Below are positions 4,909 to 6,460 of a stretch of DNA of 6,460 nucleotides, piece by piece; position 1 is the stretch's first letter, and each line of letters begins with the position of its first letter. The notes beneath the pieces are model-generated. The model worked only from the letters and a program-made list of their open reading frames with translations. It ran no database searches and was not told the DNA's origin. The translations under genes were made by a program, and so were the position numbers. Source of the DNA: Phycisphaerae bacterium (lineage in GTDB: Bacteria > Planctomycetota > Phycisphaerae > UBA1845 > Fen-1342); the NCBI GenBank assembly GCA_022842805.1, contig JALHOX010000263.1, forward strand, positions 1-6,460, given 5' to 3'.

Positions 4909-5373
4909 TCACTCGGGCGATTTGACCGTCGTACCTCGCCCTGCTCGCCAGCGCCGAATCGCCTCCAGCAATGCGATCATCACGATGATCCCGCCGATAT
5001 CCGCGAACCAATCGTTAATGTCGGTGCCGCGCAGGACGAATTGCTGCGTCCACTCGTCGAACGCGGCGTAGCCCATGAGCGCGATCCCCAGCAGCGGCGC
5101 GAAGCGGGCCGAACGAATCGGGCGAAACGCCTCCCAAAATCGCCAGGCCAGGAAGGCCAGCAGTGCGAAGGCGGTGGCGTGGGCCAGCTTGTCGTCGCCG
5201 GGGACTTTCGGCAGCTTTAGCCCGGGGAAGTGATTCACGAGAAACAGAAAGAGAAAGTAGGCCGGAAAGGCGCGGCGATACCACGCGATCCAAGGGGGCG
5301 GGAGCCGGGAGGCGGACGGTTCCCTCGCGGGGCGATCGGCGGCGGAGCCGAGAGATAAGGGTGGTCCGCTCAC
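4909..5373 (-). CDS. VanZ-family membrane protein
   Basis: This is a 154-residue integral membrane protein of the VanZ-like family. VanZ itself gives low-level teicoplanin resistance, but most family members have no known role. Family hallmarks are D61-K-x-x-H65 at the start of the second membrane segment, and DEWTQQFVLRGTDINDWFADIGG (106-128) carrying D106, E107, Q110, R115, D118, D121 and D125. About four hydrophobic segments are visible, near 35-50, 63-82, 90-106 and 123-140, after a Pro-rich N-terminal tail of about 30 residues. The GTG start at 5371-5373 overlaps the parA stop by four bases (GTGA), so translation is probably coupled to parA. The N-terminal tail has no good match to the family, but no other start is available before the conserved region. 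There is no sign of resistance genes nearby, so a housekeeping envelope role is likelier. Confidence 0.9.
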   Translation of the reverse strand: MSGPPLSLGSAADRPAREPSASRLPPPWIAWYRRAFPAYFLFLFLVNHFPGLKLPKVPGDDKLAHATAFALLAFLAWRFWEAFRPIRSARFAPLLGIALMGYAAFDEWTQQFVLRGTDINDWFADIGGIIVMIALLEAIRRWRAGRGTTVKSPE

Positions 5374-6320
5374 AGGCCGTCCGGCAGCGCGTCATGGCGC
5401 ACGGGCGGCAGCGCGTGGGGCGAGACGGCGGTGACGATCCCCTCGGGCACCGTTCGGTCGAAGGGGGCCGTATCGGGCGCGACGATCACCGCGTCGCTGG
5501 ACGCCGCCACCGCGGGCGGCGGCGGATCCTCGGGCCGCTTGGCCCGCAGCAGCTCCTTTGCCAGCGCGGCATAGTCGGCGGCGCCGTGGCTGTCGGGGGC
5601 GTAGTCGAAGATCGTCTTGCCGAAGCTGGGGCACTCGGCGAGCTTGATGTTGCGACGGATGGCGGAGTCGAAGACGCGCGCGCCGAACCAGGCGTCGGTT
5701 GCCGCGGCGGCGCCGAAGAAGGTCGAAACGTCGGCCTGCACTTCCTGGGAGAGGCGCGTGCCGCGCTCATAGAGGCTGAGCACCACGCCGCTGACGCGCA
5801 GCGCAGGGTTGAGCGATTCGCGGACGGCGGTGACGGTTTCGAGCAGGCGACTAAGCCCCTGCAGTGCGAGGAAGTGGGGCTGCAGCGGAATCAGCACCTC
5901 GCTGGCGAGCACCAGCGCGTTGATCGCGATCAACCCGAGCGAGGGCGGACAATCGAGCACGCAGAGATCGAAGGCGTCGCGAAAAGGCTCTAGCGCTCGC
6001 GACAGGATTCGCTCGCGATCCTCGCGATCGGCGATCTGCAGCTCGGCCCCGACCAGATCGACCGACGACGGGATCAGCGAGAGCCGATCGTTGACGTTGC
6101 GGGCGATTTCGGCGACGGGAGTGCGATTGACGAAGAGGTCGAAGACGGTGGGGTCGGTCGGACCGGGGTCGACGCCGACGTGCAGCGTGGCGTGGGCCTG
6201 CGGATCGAGGTCGATCAGCAGCACGCGCTTCTTCATCCGCGCGAACGCCGCCGCGATGTTGACGGCGGTGGTCGTCTTTCCGACGCCGCCCTTCTGATTG
6301 AGCACGGCCAGTGTTCGCAT
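5370..6320 (-). CDS. parA: ParA/Soj-family chromosome partitioning ATPase
   Basis: ParA binds DNA non-specifically as an ATP dimer, and ParB bound at parS stimulates its ATPase to move replication origins apart. The 316-residue protein has the deviant Walker A motif KGGVGKTT at 10-17 (signature K10, catalytic K15). It also has LLIDLDPQAHAT at 34-45, Walker B in CVLDCPPSLGL (D123), and the Soj-type stretch SAIRRNIKLAECPSFGKTIFDYAP (from 219) before the closing helix. It lacks an N-terminal DNA-binding domain, so it is the small chromosomal (type Ia Soj-like) form and not a P1-type plasmid ParA. Soj proteins are usually about 250-260 residues; here an Ala/Pro-rich tail of about 55 residues follows residue 260. 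The ATG at 6318-6320 lies immediately before the conserved first strand. No clear ribosome-binding site is seen. parB is not adjacent; a VanZ gene takes its place. A perfect parS lies 4.8 kb away. Confidence 0.93.
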   Translation of the reverse strand: MRTLAVLNQKGGVGKTTTAVNIAAAFARMKKRVLLIDLDPQAHATLHVGVDPGPTDPTVFDLFVNRTPVAEIARNVNDRLSLIPSSVDLVGAELQIADREDRERILSRALEPFRDAFDLCVLDCPPSLGLIAINALVLASEVLIPLQPHFLALQGLSRLLETVTAVRESLNPALRVSGVVLSLYERGTRLSQEVQADVSTFFGAAAATDAWFGARVFDSAIRRNIKLAECPSFGKTIFDYAPDSHGAADYAALAKELLRAKRPEDPPPPAVAASSDAVIVAPDTAPFDRTVPEGIVTAVSPHALPPVRHDALPDGL

Positions 6321-6394
6321 ATCCGGAAAGTGTAGGGGCGGAGGGGTGGCGGCGTGAAGAAACGTCGCGCACCGAACGGCCGAACCTCGCCCCC

Positions 6395-6460
6395 CTACCC
6401 CTCGTCGTGGATGTACTTCGCCCGGTTGACGAGCAGGATGATTCCGCCGACCAGAAGCGC
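6395..6460 (-). CDS. C-terminal end of a membrane protein, 5'-truncated by the window edge
   Basis: Reading leftwards on the minus strand from the window edge gives 21 residues: a hydrophobic stretch (ALLVGGIILLVN) followed by the polar tail RAKYIHDEG and a TAG stop at 6395-6397. This looks like the last membrane segment and a short soluble tail. It lies 74 bp upstream of parA on the same strand and may share a transcript with it. The family cannot be told from so little sequence. Confidence 0.5.
   Translation of the reverse strand, partial: ALLVGGIILLVNRAKYIHDEG

Noticed and set aside
4909..5373. Glycopeptide resistance determinant
   Set aside because: VanZ-family proteins are widespread without resistance, and no vanA/vanH/vanX-type or regulator genes are present.
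5163..5993. Plus-strand open frame of 276 codons antisense to parA and vanZ
   Set aside because: Both genes on the other strand have clear family motifs; this frame is Arg/Gly-rich without any.
1..6460. CRISPR array, tRNA, rRNA or insertion sequence
   Set aside because: No regularly spaced repeats, tRNA-like cloverleaf, rRNA signature, transposase motif or terminal inverted repeats were seen on reading both strands.

Overview
The window is GC-rich bacterial chromosomal DNA, and a planctomycete, probably of the Phycisphaerae type, is the best guess. The main clue is the C-terminal dockerin-like pair at the left edge: two calcium loops joined by an AY...YP linker, a style common at the ends of secreted planctomycete proteins. 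An MEP-pathway gene, a Soj-type ParA and short genes of unknown function are compatible with this. The assignment is an inference from sequence style, not from a marker gene.

Layout from left to right: (1) the 3' end of a secreted protein gene with a dockerin repeat pair (+), followed by a strong hairpin terminator; (2) a non-coding gap of about 270 bp holding a perfect 16-bp parS palindrome; (3) ispF (-); (4) a small membrane-anchored protein with two Cys4 zinc ribbons (+); (5) a class I aminotransferase of the aspartate aminotransferase Ib type (-); (6) a divergent intergenic region with four copies of an octamer in inverted arrangement; (7) an amidohydrolase-like TIM-barrel protein that has lost most metal ligands (+); (8) a compact two-gene unit with its own near-consensus promoter, encoding a small alpha/beta protein of unknown function and a ribbon-helix-helix-like basic protein (+); (9) a translationally coupled parA-vanZ pair (-); (10) the last 21 codons of a membrane protein gene (-).

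The genes mostly alternate in direction and do not form one pathway. Two groupings stand out. First, a canonical parS site and a chromosomal-type parA lie within 5 kb, which suggests the origin-proximal partition region, yet parB is not beside parA: a VanZ-family gene overlaps the parA stop codon in the place where parB is usually found. Second, the two-gene unit at about 4.0-4.8 kb looks like an autonomous cassette (own promoter, 11-nt gap, DNA-binding-like second product, possible hairpin after it). It is the best candidate here for an undescribed system, although its function cannot be read from the sequence.
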